A DNA stretch of 64,000 nt from Pseudomonas sp. TH31. GTDB taxonomy: Bacteria > Pseudomonadota > Gammaproteobacteria > Pseudomonadales > Pseudomonadaceae. The notes beneath the pieces are model-generated. The model did not search any database. It saw only the letters and a program-made list of their open reading frames with translations, and was not told where the DNA came from. How positions within the stretch are numbered: the first letter of the stretch is position 1; every line of letters starts with the position of its first letter. The DNA lies in assembly GCF_016650815.1 (NCBI RefSeq), contig NZ_JAEKEZ010000006.1, positions 69,501-133,500 of the forward strand. Reading direction: 5' to 3'. This document shows positions 55,832 to 64,000 of this stretch, piece after piece. A program made the position numbers and the translations under genes.

Positions 55832-56887
55832 TCAGACCGCAGCGTTATAGAACTGCTCGCTGCTCTTCTGCTCGACCAGCGCCTGCTCGATAGCCGCCTG
55901 ATGCACTTCGTCGGCGTGCTCTTCACGCGCTTCCGGCAGGATGCCCAGGCGCGAGAACAGTTGCATGTCCTTGTCAGCCTGCGGGTTGGCGGTGGTCAGC
56001 AGTTTGTCGCCGTAGAAAATCGAGTTGGCACCGGCGAAGAACGCCAGGGCTTGCATCTGCTCGTTCATCGCTTCGCGGCCGGCAGACAGGCGCACGTGGG
56101 ATTGCGGCATCAGGATGCGGGCGACAGCGAGCATGCGGATGAAGTCGAACGGGTCGATGTCGTCAGCATTTTCCAGCGGCGTACCAGCAACTTTCACCAG
56201 CATGTTGATTGGAACCGACTCCGGATGCTCCGGCAGGTTGGCCAACTGGATCAGCAGGTTGGCGCGATCATCGAGGGACTCGCCCATGCCGAGGATGCCA
56301 CCGGAGCAGATCTTCATCCCCGAATCACGCACATAAGCCAGGGTTTGCAAACGCTCACCATAGGTACGGGTGGTGATGATGCTGGCGTAGAACTCCGGCG
56401 AGGTATCGAGGTTGTGGTTGTAGTAGTCGAGGCCAGCGTCGGCCAGCGCAACGGTCTGGTCCTGATCGAGACGACCGAGGGTCATGCAGGTTTCCAGGCC
56501 CATGGCTTTCACGCCTTTGACCATCTCCAGCACATACGGCATATCTTTGGCCGACGGGTGTTTCCAGGCAGCGCCCATGCAGAAACGGGTCGAACCGATG
56601 GCCTTGGCGCGAGCGGCCTCTTCGAGGACCTTCTGCACTTCCATCAGCTTTTCTTTTTCCAGGCCGGTGTTGTAGTGACCGGACTGCGGACAATATTTGC
56701 AATCTTCCGGGCAGGCGCCGGTCTTGATCGACAGCAGCGTCGAAACCTGGACCCGGTTAGCATCGAAATGCGCGCGGTGCACCGTCTGCGCCTGGAACAG
56801 CAGGTCGTTGAATGGCTGAACGAAGAGTGCTTTGACTTCGGCCAAAGACCAGTCATGACGCAGGGTTGCAGAGGTGCTGGCGCTCAT
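55832..56887 (-). CDS. bioB: Biotin synthase
   Basis: A 351-residue radical SAM enzyme. CPEDCKYC is the CxxxCxxC cluster motif; [21 protein letters not shown] and GGILGMGES are BioB signatures, and Arg/Cys ligands of the 2Fe-2S cluster are in place. It inserts sulfur into dethiobiotin. First gene of the leftward bio operon; its promoter shares the 92-bp gap with comF. Confidence 0.97.
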   Translation of the reverse strand: MSASTSATLRHDWSLAEVKALFVQPFNDLLFQAQTVHRAHFDANRVQVSTLLSIKTGACPEDCKYCPQSGHYNTGLEKEKLMEVQKVLEEAARAKAIGSTRFCMGAAWKHPSAKDMPYVLEMVKGVKAMGLETCMTLGRLDQDQTVALADAGLDYYNHNLDTSPEFYASIITTRTYGERLQTLAYVRDSGMKICSGGILGMGESLDDRANLLIQLANLPEHPESVPINMLVKVAGTPLENADDIDPFDFIRMLAVARILMPQSHVRLSAGREAMNEQMQALAFFAGANSIFYGDKLLTTANPQADKDMQLFSRLGILPEAREEHADEVHQAAIEQALVEQKSSEQFYNAAV

Positions 56888-56979
56888 GGGCGTTTCCTTG
56901 ATTTATGCTTGGCAGGCGGCCGGGGGAATGGAATACCCACAGGCGCGACACGGATGTTTGGCATATTTAAGGAAGAGCG

Positions 56980-57720
56980 ATGCGCTGTCAACCACGATAC
57001 GAAGGACCGGTTTACATCTGGTTAAAAAACAAACAATCATGTTTGCTCTGCTCAGAGCCCGCCGATGACACCACGCCGATCTGCACAGCCTGCGAAACCG
57101 AACTGCCCTGGCTCGGCGATCACTGCCAGACCTGCGCCCTGCCACTGCCCGCGTCCGGCCTGACGTGCGGCCAATGCCTGCAACAACCGCCGGCCTTCGA
57201 GCGAGTAGCGGCGCCGTGGAGTTACAGCTTTCCGGTGGACACGTTGATTACCCGCTTCAAGCACAACGCAAAGTGGCCGTTTGGCCGCTTGCTCGGCGAA
57301 CTTCTTGCGCAATTCCTGCAACATCGCTTCGATGAAGATCTGGATCGACCCGATGCGCTGGTCCCGGTGCCACTGGCCACGAAACGCTTGCGCCAGCGCG
57401 GCTTCAATCAAGCAGCGATGCTCGCGAAGTGGCTGAGTGAAAGCCTGGAAATCCCGTGCGATGAAACGCTATTGTCGAGGATTCAGGACACCAGCGCGCA
57501 ACAGGAACTGAATGCCCAGGCGCGTAGACGAAACCTGCGCAACGCCTTCGCCCTGGCACCCGGCGCGTGCGTCACGGGCCGTCATCTGGCCCTGATCGAT
57601 GACGTGCTCACTACCGGTGCCACCACGCAAAGCCTCGCCCGCTTGCTGATGGACGCCGGCGCCGCCCGAGTCGACGTCTATTGTCTGGCCCGCACACCCA
57701 AACCCGGCGACACAATTTAA
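56980..57720 (+). CDS. comF: ComF-family phosphoribosyltransferase
   Basis: A 246-residue protein; GGAAG lies 5 bp before ATG 56980. Zinc-binding cysteines (CLLC, CTAC, CQTC, CGQC) precede the PRTase domain with VPVPLATKRLRQRGFNQA and the PRPP loop LIDDVLTTGATTQS. It is needed for DNA uptake in other bacteria; its substrate is not known. It is divergent from bioB, the usual place in Pseudomonas. Confidence 0.92.
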   Translation: MRCQPRYEGPVYIWLKNKQSCLLCSEPADDTTPICTACETELPWLGDHCQTCALPLPASGLTCGQCLQQPPAFERVAAPWSYSFPVDTLITRFKHNAKWPFGRLLGELLAQFLQHRFDEDLDRPDALVPVPLATKRLRQRGFNQAAMLAKWLSESLEIPCDETLLSRIQDTSAQQELNAQARRRNLRNAFALAPGACVTGRHLALIDDVLTTGATTQSLARLLMDAGAARVDVYCLARTPKPGDTI

Positions 57721-57735
57721 CTGAACACCACAAAA

Positions 57736-57831
57736 CCCTGTGGGAGCGGGCTTGCTCGCGAAAGCGGACCGGTATTCAACGCAGATGTCGACTGAACTGA
57801 CGCTTTCGCGAGCAAGCCCGCTCCCACAGGG
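57736..57831. repeat. Inverted REP pair
   Basis: CCCTGTGGGAGCGGGCTTGC and GCAAGCCCGCTCCCACAGGG are perfect inverse copies, about 50 bp apart, in the comF-modE gap: a third REP variant (GTGGGAGCGGGCTTGCTCGCG). Confidence 0.88.
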
Positions 57832-57904
57832 ATTACCGTCTGACTTGACTCCCGCAGCCCAAGCCGCCAACGTCCTCTCATTGCCACAACCCAAAGCCCC
57901 TGCC

Positions 57905-58669
57905 ATGTCCTTGCCTTCGTTGTTGTCCCAGCACATTGTCCGCCGTCCGCAGCGCATCGCCCTGCTGCAACACATCGCCGAACAAGGCTCGATCACCCGC
58001 GCGGCGAAAGCCGCGGGCCTGAGCTACAAAGCGGCGTGGGACGCCATCGACGAGTTGAACAATCTTGCGCAAAAACCGCTGGTGGAACGCAGCGTCGGCG
58101 GCAAGGGCGGTGGTGGCGCCAAGTTGTCCAGCGAGGGCGAGCGCGTCTTGCGGCTGTATCAAAAGCTGCAAGTGTTGCAGGCCCAGGTGCTGGAAGCAGC
58201 CGAAGACGCCAGCGATCTGGACTTGCTCGGCCGGCTGATGTTACGCACCAGCGCGCGCAATCAATTGCACGGCAGAGTGATAGCGATTGAATCCCAGGGT
58301 CGCAACGACCGCATCCGCCTGGAACTGGCCGAAGGCTTGAGCATCGACGCACAGATCACCCACGACAGTACCCTGCGCCTGGAGCTGCAAATCGGCACCG
58401 AGGTCGTCGCATTGATCAAGGCCGGCTGGCTGGAGTTATTGGCCATCGACCAGCCTGCAACACCTGGCAACAATTGCCTGAAAGGCATTATCGAGCAAAT
58501 TCTCGACGCCGAAGACGGCCCCAGCGAAGTACGCATCGGCCTGCCCAACGGCCAGACACTCTGCGCCCTGGCCGAGCCGCTGCATTTAAGAACCTCCGGC
58601 CTCGCCATCGACCAGCCGGTGCTCGTGCAATTTGCGCCGTCCAACGTCCTGCTGGGTACTCCACTCTGA
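57905..58669 (+). CDS. modE: ModE-type molybdate-responsive regulator
   Basis: A 254-residue protein from ATG 57905; longer frames upstream run through the REP element. RRPQRIALLQHIAEQGSITRAAKAAGLSYKAAWDAIDELNNLA is the ModE LysR-like helix-turn-helix, and VERSVGGKGGGGAKLS the typical wing. Two TOBE/Mop domains follow (about 125-185 and 190-254). ModE represses molybdate uptake genes when molybdate is bound. No mod transport genes are in this window. Confidence 0.88.
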   Translation: MSLPSLLSQHIVRRPQRIALLQHIAEQGSITRAAKAAGLSYKAAWDAIDELNNLAQKPLVERSVGGKGGGGAKLSSEGERVLRLYQKLQVLQAQVLEAAEDASDLDLLGRLMLRTSARNQLHGRVIAIESQGRNDRIRLELAEGLSIDAQITHDSTLRLELQIGTEVVALIKAGWLELLAIDQPATPGNNCLKGIIEQILDAEDGPSEVRIGLPNGQTLCALAEPLHLRTSGLAIDQPVLVQFAPSNVLLGTPL

Positions 58670-58727
58670 AACAAAACCTTCATTGATGCTCACTAAGGTG
58701 ACTGCAAAAACCAGCAGGGAGCCTGAT

Positions 58728-60627
58728 GTGAGCCTATTAGAAGAGAACCAACCCACCGACCTGGAAAAAATGGTCGGCCTCAGCCGTCGTGGTTTCATCA
58801 GCGCCGGCGCCCTCTGCGGTGCGGCGATGTTCCTCGGTGGCAACCTGCTGAGTCGCAGCGCTCTGGCCGCCAGTGTCAGCGCCGGCTCGAGCAAATTGCT
58901 GGGCTTCAACAGCATCGCCGCCGCTACGACTGACGTCATCACCCTGCCGCCGGGCTACAAATCCTCGGTATTGATCAGTTGGGGCCAGCCTCTGCAAAAG
59001 AATGGCCCGGTCTTCGACCCGAGCGGCAACGGCACCGCCCAGGCCCAGGAAGTCCAGTTCGGCGACAACAACGATGGGATGAGCCTGTTCGGCTTCCCCG
59101 GCGACCACGACCGGGCGCTGATGGCAATCAACAACGAATACACCAACTATCGCTACCTCTTCCCCCATGGTGGCATGCCGCAATCGGCGCAAGACGTGCG
59201 CAAGGCCCTGGCCTGCGAAGGCGTGTCGGTGATCGAAGTACAACGTCGCCGTGGCCAGTGGGAATTCGTTCAAGGCTCGCGCTACAACCGCCGCATCCAC
59301 GGCAACTCGCCGCTACGCTTGAGCGGTCCGGCGGCCGGTCACGAATGGCTCAAGACCAGCGCCGACAAGCACGGCAAGAAAGTCCTCGGCACCTTCCAGA
59401 ACTGCGCCAACGGCAAGACGCCTTGGGGCACTTACCTGACGTGCGAAGAGAACTTCACCGATTGCTTCGGCAGCAGCAACGCCGAGCAAAAATTCGATGC
59501 CGCGCAAAAACGCTACGGCGCCGTGGCCGCCAGCAAGGAAATCAACTGGCACCCACACGACCCGCGTTTCGACCTGGCGAAGAATCCTAACGAACTCAAC
59601 CGCCACGGCTGGGTGGTGGAAATCGACCCGTTCGACCCGCAATCGACCCCGGTCAAACGCACCGCCCTGGGCCGTTTCAAGCATGAAAACGCCGCGCTGG
59701 CTGAAACCAATGACGGTCGCGCCGTGGTCTACATGGGCGACGACGAGCGCGGTGAGTTCATCTACAAATTCGTCAGCCGCGACAAGATCGACCACCGCAA
59801 CCCCAAGGCCAACCACGACCTGCTGGACCACGGCACCTTATATGTCGCGCGTTTCGACGCCGGCGACGGCAACGCCGATCACCCGAAAGGCCAGGGCCAG
59901 TGGATCGAACTGACTCACGGCAAAAACGGCATCAATGCCAACAGCGGTTTTGCCGATCAGGCCGAGGTGCTGATTCACACGCGCCTCGCGGCCAGCGTCG
60001 TCAGCGCCACGCGCATGGACCGTCCGGAATGGATCGTCGTCAGCCCCAAGGATGGCCAGGTTTATTGCACCCTGACCAACAACGCCAAGCGCGGCGAAGA
60101 CGGCCAACCCGTGGGCGGGCCGAACCCAAGGGAGAAAAACGTTTATGGGCAGATCCTGCGCTGGCGCACCGACCGTGATGATCACGGCTCGGAAAGCTTT
60201 GCCTGGGACTTGTTCGTGGTCGCCGGCAATCCGGGGTTCACGCCGGCACGCCGAAGGGCGGCTCGTCGAACATCACGCAGCAGAACATGTTCAACAGCCC
60301 GGATGGCTTGGGTTTCGACGAGGCCGGGCGCTTGTGGATTCTGACTGATGGCGATTCGAGCAATACCGGGGACTTCACGGGTATGGGCAATAACCAGATG
60401 CTTTGCGCAGATCCAGTGACCGGGGAAATTCGCCGGTTCATGGTCGGGCCGATTGGTTGCGAGGTGACGGGGATCAGCTTCTCGCCGGATCAGAAAACCC
60501 TGTTTGTCGGGATTCAGCATCCCGGGAGAACGGCGGTTCGACCTTCCCGGAGCACCTGCCGAATGGCAAGCCGCGGTCTTCGGTGATGGCCATTACCCGT
60601 GAAGATGGCGGGGTCGTCGGCGCCTGA
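58728..60627 (+). pseudogene. phoX: PhoX-family phosphatase, frame broken twice
   Basis: GTG 58728 has AGGGAG 6 bp upstream. SRRGFISAGALCGAAMFLGG is a Tat signal; the mature part has CEENFTDCFG, NWHPHDPRFDL and MGDDERGEFIYKFVS, as in the DUF839/PhoX family (Fe/Ca-dependent alkaline phosphatase). Two single-base losses, in G4 at 60233-60236 and in CCCGGG at 60521-60526, split the end. Repaired, the protein has 633 residues with GVHAGTPKGGSSNITQQNMF and HPGENGGSTFPEHLP. It would release phosphate from organic esters in the periplasm. Confidence 0.88.
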
Positions 60628-60633
60628 TCGGGC

Positions 60634-60704
60634 TCCTCGCGGGCAAGCCTCGCTCCTACAAGGATCTGCATAAATCCTATAGGAGCGAGGCTTGCCCGCG
60701 AAGG
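60634..60704. repeat. Inverted REP pair after phoX
   Basis: CTCGCGGGCAAGCCTCGCTC and GAGCGAGGCTTGCCCGCGA in inverse orientation, 25 bp apart; immediately past the phoX stop, so it may act as transcription or mRNA end signal. Confidence 0.87.
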
Positions 60705-60808
60705 CGGCTGCCCAAACACCACTCATCTCAAGCCCAGGCCCTAAAGAAGCCCCGTCTGCGCTACCATGCTTGGCCGGACGCGGCAGCCTGCTGCGCGCAG
60801 GAGTCAGC

Positions 60809-61782
60809 ATGGCCCACCCGTTTGCAACCCTCACCCCAGACCTCGTGCTCGATGCCGTCGAAAGCATCGGCTTTTCAGCGACGCGCGCATTCTGGCGCTC
60901 AACAGCTACGAAAACCGCGTCTACCAGGTCGGCATCGAAGACTCCGAGCCGCTGATCGCCAAGTTCTATCGCCCCCAGCGCTGGACCAACGAAGCGATTC
61001 TCGAAGAACACCAGTTCACCTTCGAACTCGCCGAATGCGATGTGCCGGTGGTCGCGCCGATGATTCACAACGGTGCCAGCCTGCATGAACACGCCGGGTT
61101 CCGCTTCACCCTGTTCCCCCGCCGTGGCGGCCGGGCGCCGGAGCCGGGCAATCTTGATCAGCTGTATCGCCTGGGCCAATTGCTCGGACGCTTGCACGCC
61201 GTCGGGGCAACCAAACCGTTCGAGCACCGTGAAGCACTGGGCGTGAAGAACTTCGGTCACGATTCGCTGAATACCTTGCTTGAAGGCAATTTCGTCCCGA
61301 AAAGCCTGCTGCCGGCCTACGAGTCGGTGGCCCGCGACCTGCTCAAACGGGTGGAAGAGGTCTACAAGGCCACGCCGCACCAGAACATCCGCATGCACGG
61401 CGATTGCCACCCCGGCAACATGATGTGCCGCGATGAGATGTTCCACATCGTCGACCTCGACGACTGCCGCATGGGCCCGGCGGTGCAAGACATCTGGATG
61501 ATGCTCGCCGGGGATCGTCAGGAATGTCTCGGACAGTTGTCGGAATTGATGGACGGCTACAACGAGTTCCACGACTTCGACCCGCGGGAATTGGCGCTGA
61601 TCGAACCGCTGCGGGCGTTGCGCCTGATGCACTACAGCGCCTGGCTCGCCCGCCGCTGGGATGACCCGGCGTTCCCCCACAGTTTTCCGTGGTTCGGGAG
61701 CGAGCGGTATTGGGGTGATCAGGTGTTGGCGTTGCGTGAGCAGTTGTCAGCGCTTAATGAAGAACCTTTGAAACTTTTTTAA
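60809..61782 (+). pseudogene. srkA: SrkA-like stress response kinase, frame broken by one missing base
   Basis: ATG 60809 begins MAHPFATLTPDLVLDAVESIG. The frame is lost in the T4 run at 60872-60875; one more T joins it to SDARILALNSYENRVYQVGIED and gives 324 residues. Kinase-like motifs of the APH/YihE fold are HGDCHPGNMM (catalytic Asp) and FHIVDLDDCRMGPAVQDIWMML. E. coli SrkA (YihE) protects against Cpx-linked cell death. The organism's gene is probably intact. Confidence 0.88.
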
Positions 61783-61787
61783 TTTCA

Positions 61788-61869
61788 AGATCAAAAGATC
61801 GCAGCCTTCGGCAGCGCCTACTGGTGTACACCGTTCCCCTGTAGGAGCTGCCGAAGGCTGCGATCTTTT
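61788..61869. repeat. Long inverted repeat between srkA and rarD
   Basis: GATCAAAAGATCGCAGCCTT and its inverse AAGGCTGCGATCTTTT enclose CGGCAGC-GCCTAC / GTAGGAGCTGCCG. Same family as the bioB-bioF repeat. Confidence 0.85.
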
Positions 61870-61945
61870 CGCTTTTCAGAAGCGACATGTCTATACAACC
61901 GCCTTACAATCCCCACTTTGTTAGCTGCCTAAGCAAGGATTCTGC

Positions 61946-62833
61946 ATGCAAGCTGCCAACCCGCGTCGCGGGTACATCCTGGGCCTGAGTGCCTATATCA
62001 TCTGGGGACTTTTCCCCATCTACTTCAAAGCCATCGCCTCGGTGCCGGCTGTAGAAATCATCATCCACCGGGTGCTCTGGTCCGCGCTGTTCGGCGCCTT
62101 GTTGCTGATGGTCTGGAAACATCCGGGCTGGTGGCGCGAGTTGCGCGACAACCCGAAACGGCTGGCAATCCTGGCCCTGAGCGGCACACTGATCGCGGCC
62201 AACTGGCTGACCTACGTCTGGTCGGTGAACAACGGACGGATGCTCGAAGCCAGCCTCGGTTACTACATCAATCCGCTGGTGAACGTGTTGCTGGGGATGT
62301 TGATCCTTGGCGAACGGCTGCGGCGCATGCAATGGCTGGCGGTGGGTCTGGCGGCAGTTGGCGTGGCGCAACAGGTATGGCAGGTTGGCAGTCTGCCGTG
62401 GGTTTCGCTGGTGCTGGCGCTGACCTTCGGTTTCTACGGGCTGATCCGCAAACAGGCGCCAGTCAAGGCATTACCGGGGCTGGTAGTGGAAACCTGGATG
62501 CTCGTACCGATTGCAACGGCCTGGCTGCTGTTCAACCCGGCAGCGGGCAGCGCGCAGGCCGAGTTCTGGACCACATCCGAAGCCTGGTGGCTGGTGGCCG
62601 CCGGCCCGGTGACACTGGTGCCTCTCGTCTGTTTCAACGCGGCCGCTCGGCATTTGCCCTACACCACGCTCGGATTTCTCCAGTACCTGGCACCGACATT
62701 GGTTCTACTGCAAGCCGTTCTGCTGTTTGGTGAACATCTGTCGTCCAGCACCCTGGTGGCGTTCATCTTTATCTGGGCCGGCCTGGCGGTTTACAGCGTC
62801 GACGCGGTGATCAGTATGCGTCGCCGCCGCTGA
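61946..62833 (+). CDS. rarD: EamA-family transporter RarD
   Basis: A 295-residue protein with ten membrane helices. GYILGLSAYIIWGLFPIYFKAI and EIIIHRVLWSALF are the RarD start; LGYYINPLVNVLLG and LGFLQYLAPTLVLLQA are the conserved ends of the two EamA halves. It exports or takes up an unknown small molecule; E. coli RarD was linked to chloramphenicol resistance. Confidence 0.92.
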   Translation: MQAANPRRGYILGLSAYIIWGLFPIYFKAIASVPAVEIIIHRVLWSALFGALLLMVWKHPGWWRELRDNPKRLAILALSGTLIAANWLTYVWSVNNGRMLEASLGYYINPLVNVLLGMLILGERLRRMQWLAVGLAAVGVAQQVWQVGSLPWVSLVLALTFGFYGLIRKQAPVKALPGLVVETWMLVPIATAWLLFNPAAGSAQAEFWTTSEAWWLVAAGPVTLVPLVCFNAAARHLPYTTLGFLQYLAPTLVLLQAVLLFGEHLSSSTLVAFIFIWAGLAVYSVDAVISMRRRR

Positions 62834-62896
62834 TCAGAAAACGTACAAATCTCTACAGGCCACGTCTTCCGTGGTCTGCATCAATCCTTCCCAAGG

Positions 62897-63043
62897 TTAT
62901 CCACAGCGTGATCCCCGCCGTTTGTGCGCAACTTGTTGAAACTGCTGGTTTTTTGATCAGCCCCTGAAGAACCCCGGCCGGCGTGGCCTGGCGGGGTGTC
63001 TCTACAGGTTATCCACAGGCAGGTGCACGTATAACTTGGATAA
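62897..63043. promoter_or_regulatory. DnaA-box cluster
   Basis: TTATCCACA, the consensus DnaA box, occurs exactly at 62897-62905 and 63009-63017; a reversed near match CTTGGATAA is at 63035-63043. The second box also belongs to an 11-bp inverted repeat, CAGGTTATCCA (63005-63015) / TGGATAACCTG (63037-63047), ending at the gcvR stop. It lies between two convergent genes. Confidence 0.6.
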
Positions 63044-63047
63044 CCTG

Positions 63048-63566
63048 TCAGGGATCACTGCGCAGCACCAACTCAACCATCAAGTCATCGGCCAGGGTTT
63101 CCAGCCGTGATTGCAGCACGTCCAGGGACAGGGTCAGCGGCACCGCGAGAATCGCTTCGGCGTGGAACAGCGGCTCGCTGCTCATCGGCGCCGGGCGTAC
63201 TTCGGTGACCAGACGCTCCAGGTTCACACCCTGCTCGCTCAGCAAACGCGTGATGTCGCGCACGATTCCCGGCCGGTCATTGCCCACCAGTTCCATGGCA
63301 ATCGGCTTCCAGGTGCAGGATTGCTCGATGCCACTTTCAGCGATCAGCACCCGAATGCCCTGGGCGGACAACGCTTGCAGGGCATCGACCAATTCGTCGT
63401 AGGCTTCTGCCGGTACGCCCACCCGAAGAATCCCGGCGAACTGTCCGGCCATGCGTGACATGCGGCTTTCCAGCCAGTTGCCGCCATGCTCGGCGATGCA
63501 TTGGGCAATGCGCTCGACCTGCCCTGCCTTGTCCAGCGCGAATACGGTGAGTACGAGGTGGTCCAT
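63048..63566 (-). CDS. gcvR: GcvR-like ACT-domain regulator
   Basis: A 172-residue protein with two ACT domains: residues 1-80 (LVLTVFALDKAGQVERIAQCIAEHGGNW) and 90-172 (MELVGNDRPGIVRDITRLLSEQGVNLERL). GcvR binds GcvA in E. coli to repress glycine cleavage genes when glycine is low. No gcv genes are here, so the target is not shown. Confidence 0.85.
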   Translation of the reverse strand: MDHLVLTVFALDKAGQVERIAQCIAEHGGNWLESRMSRMAGQFAGILRVGVPAEAYDELVDALQALSAQGIRVLIAESGIEQSCTWKPIAMELVGNDRPGIVRDITRLLSEQGVNLERLVTEVRPAPMSSEPLFHAEAILAVPLTLSLDVLQSRLETLADDLMVELVLRSDP

Positions 63567-63647
63567 GGCGCAGCCCTCTTGTCATGACTTTTGTTATAGA
63601 AGAGCAAGTATAGGCAAGGGCTGATTCTGCGCTGAATCGTCTGACGC

Positions 63648-63737
63648 CATCGCGGGCAAGCCTTGCTCCTACAGTTTTACATCGTTCTCAAATTCTGACT
63701 CGCCCCAACCCCGTAGGAGCAAGGCTTGCCCGCGATG
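63648..63737. repeat. Inverted REP pair upstream of the last gene
   Basis: CATCGCGGGCAAGCCTTGCT and AGCAAGGCTTGCCCGCGATG are perfect inverse copies about 40 bp apart. The rest of the 380-bp gap 63567-63946 is a promoter region; the AT-rich part 63770-63820 is the likely place for -35/-10 elements, but none is certain. Confidence 0.87.
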
Positions 63738-63946
63738 GACACACCGCCGACACCCCTGCAGAAACACAAATCGTGTACAAGTTTTTATATTTAACTGGAA
63801 CAATCCAATAGTTTTTTGAGAACATCCTGTTCCCCAGCGTGACCGCAATGCGTCACGGGGTCGCAGAACGACGTAATTAGTCTGATTTTCACAAGCGCAA
63901 TTCATCATGTAGTATGCCGCAGCGCGCACTACATAACGTTGGATCG

Positions 63947-64000
63947 ATGTCTGCCACCGGCACACTCGCAACCCTGAAAGCCCCGTCAGCAAGGCCTCCA
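63947..64000 (+). CDS. Start of an unidentified gene (cut by window end)
   Basis: ATG 63947, preceded by GGA at 63941-63943, opens a frame MSATGTLATLKAPSARPP that runs off the window. Too short to identify. It is given because it fits the promoter region before it and the direction away from gcvR. Confidence 0.35.
   Translation, partial: MSATGTLATLKAPSARPP

Noticed and set aside
55049..57025. Open frame on the plus strand (658 codons)
   Set aside because: Antisense to bioF and bioB and running through a repeat; not a gene.
62897..63043. Chromosomal replication origin
   Set aside because: No dnaA, dnaN, rpmH or gidA nearby and no AT-rich unwinding region; only three boxes.
32467..63737. Repeats taken as a CRISPR array
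   Set aside because: The copies are scattered in separate gaps, palindromic and in inverted pairs, with no regular spacers and no cas genes; they are REP elements. The 1573-1891 array has 8-bp units and is too short for CRISPR repeats.
63669..63992. Possible minus-strand protein of 107 residues
   Set aside because: It is partly the translation of a REP pair and has no ribosome site.

Overview
The window comes from a Pseudomonas chromosome, most likely of the P. fluorescens group. The basis is about 66% G+C-style codon use, the pqqFABCDE-plus-peptidase order, davBA lysine catabolism, the bioB-F-H-C-D order, and many copies of the Pseudomonas intergenic REP palindromes (GTAGGAGCGAGGCTTGCCCG-like).

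Positions 1 to about 28,522 are the right part of a P2-group temperate myophage prophage. It is closest in layout to the HP1/K139 branch, judged by gene order, a DUF2590-like baseplate gene and a DUF2597-like tube. The left end (integrase, repressor, attL) lies outside the window. The layout is: end of a primase-helicase gene; a 320-bp array of 8-bp repeats that looks like a replication or regulatory site; six small early genes; an Ogr-type late activator; leftward portal and terminase; then a rightward block of head, tail completion, sheath/tube, lysis (holin-like, SAR lysozyme, Rz/Rz1), tail chaperone with a -1 slippery site, tape measure, baseplate, fibre and spike genes. At the attachment-site end sit cargo genes on the minus strand: an OafA-type membrane acyltransferase (probable O-antigen modification) and a HigB/RelE-type toxin with a NadS-like antitoxin. 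The prophage ends in the 3' half of a tRNA-Met(CAT) gene, the expected attR.

From about 28.5 kb on the sequence is host chromosome: a secreted protein of unknown role; the PQQ-dependent glucose dehydrogenase gcd; an Lrp-type regulator; davB and davA (lysine to 5-aminovalerate); pqqF-A-B-C-D-E and an S9 peptidase (cofactor PQQ synthesis, which serves gcd); a PMP3-family protein; a class III aminotransferase divergent from a LysR regulator; two large acyl-CoA dehydrogenases plus the remnant of a third beside a diguanylate cyclase; the bio operon; comF; modE; a Tat-exported PhoX phosphatase; an SrkA-like kinase; rarD; and a GcvR-like ACT protein.

A notable property of the sequence is a set of ten apparent single-base losses in homopolymer runs. 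They break the reading frames of phage and host genes alike (terminase end, sheath, tape measure, gpJ, antitoxin, pqqB, pqqE, phoX twice, srkA). Six of them lie at C-run/G-run junctions. This looks more like a systematic sequencing error than real gene decay, so the affected genes are described here with their intended span.
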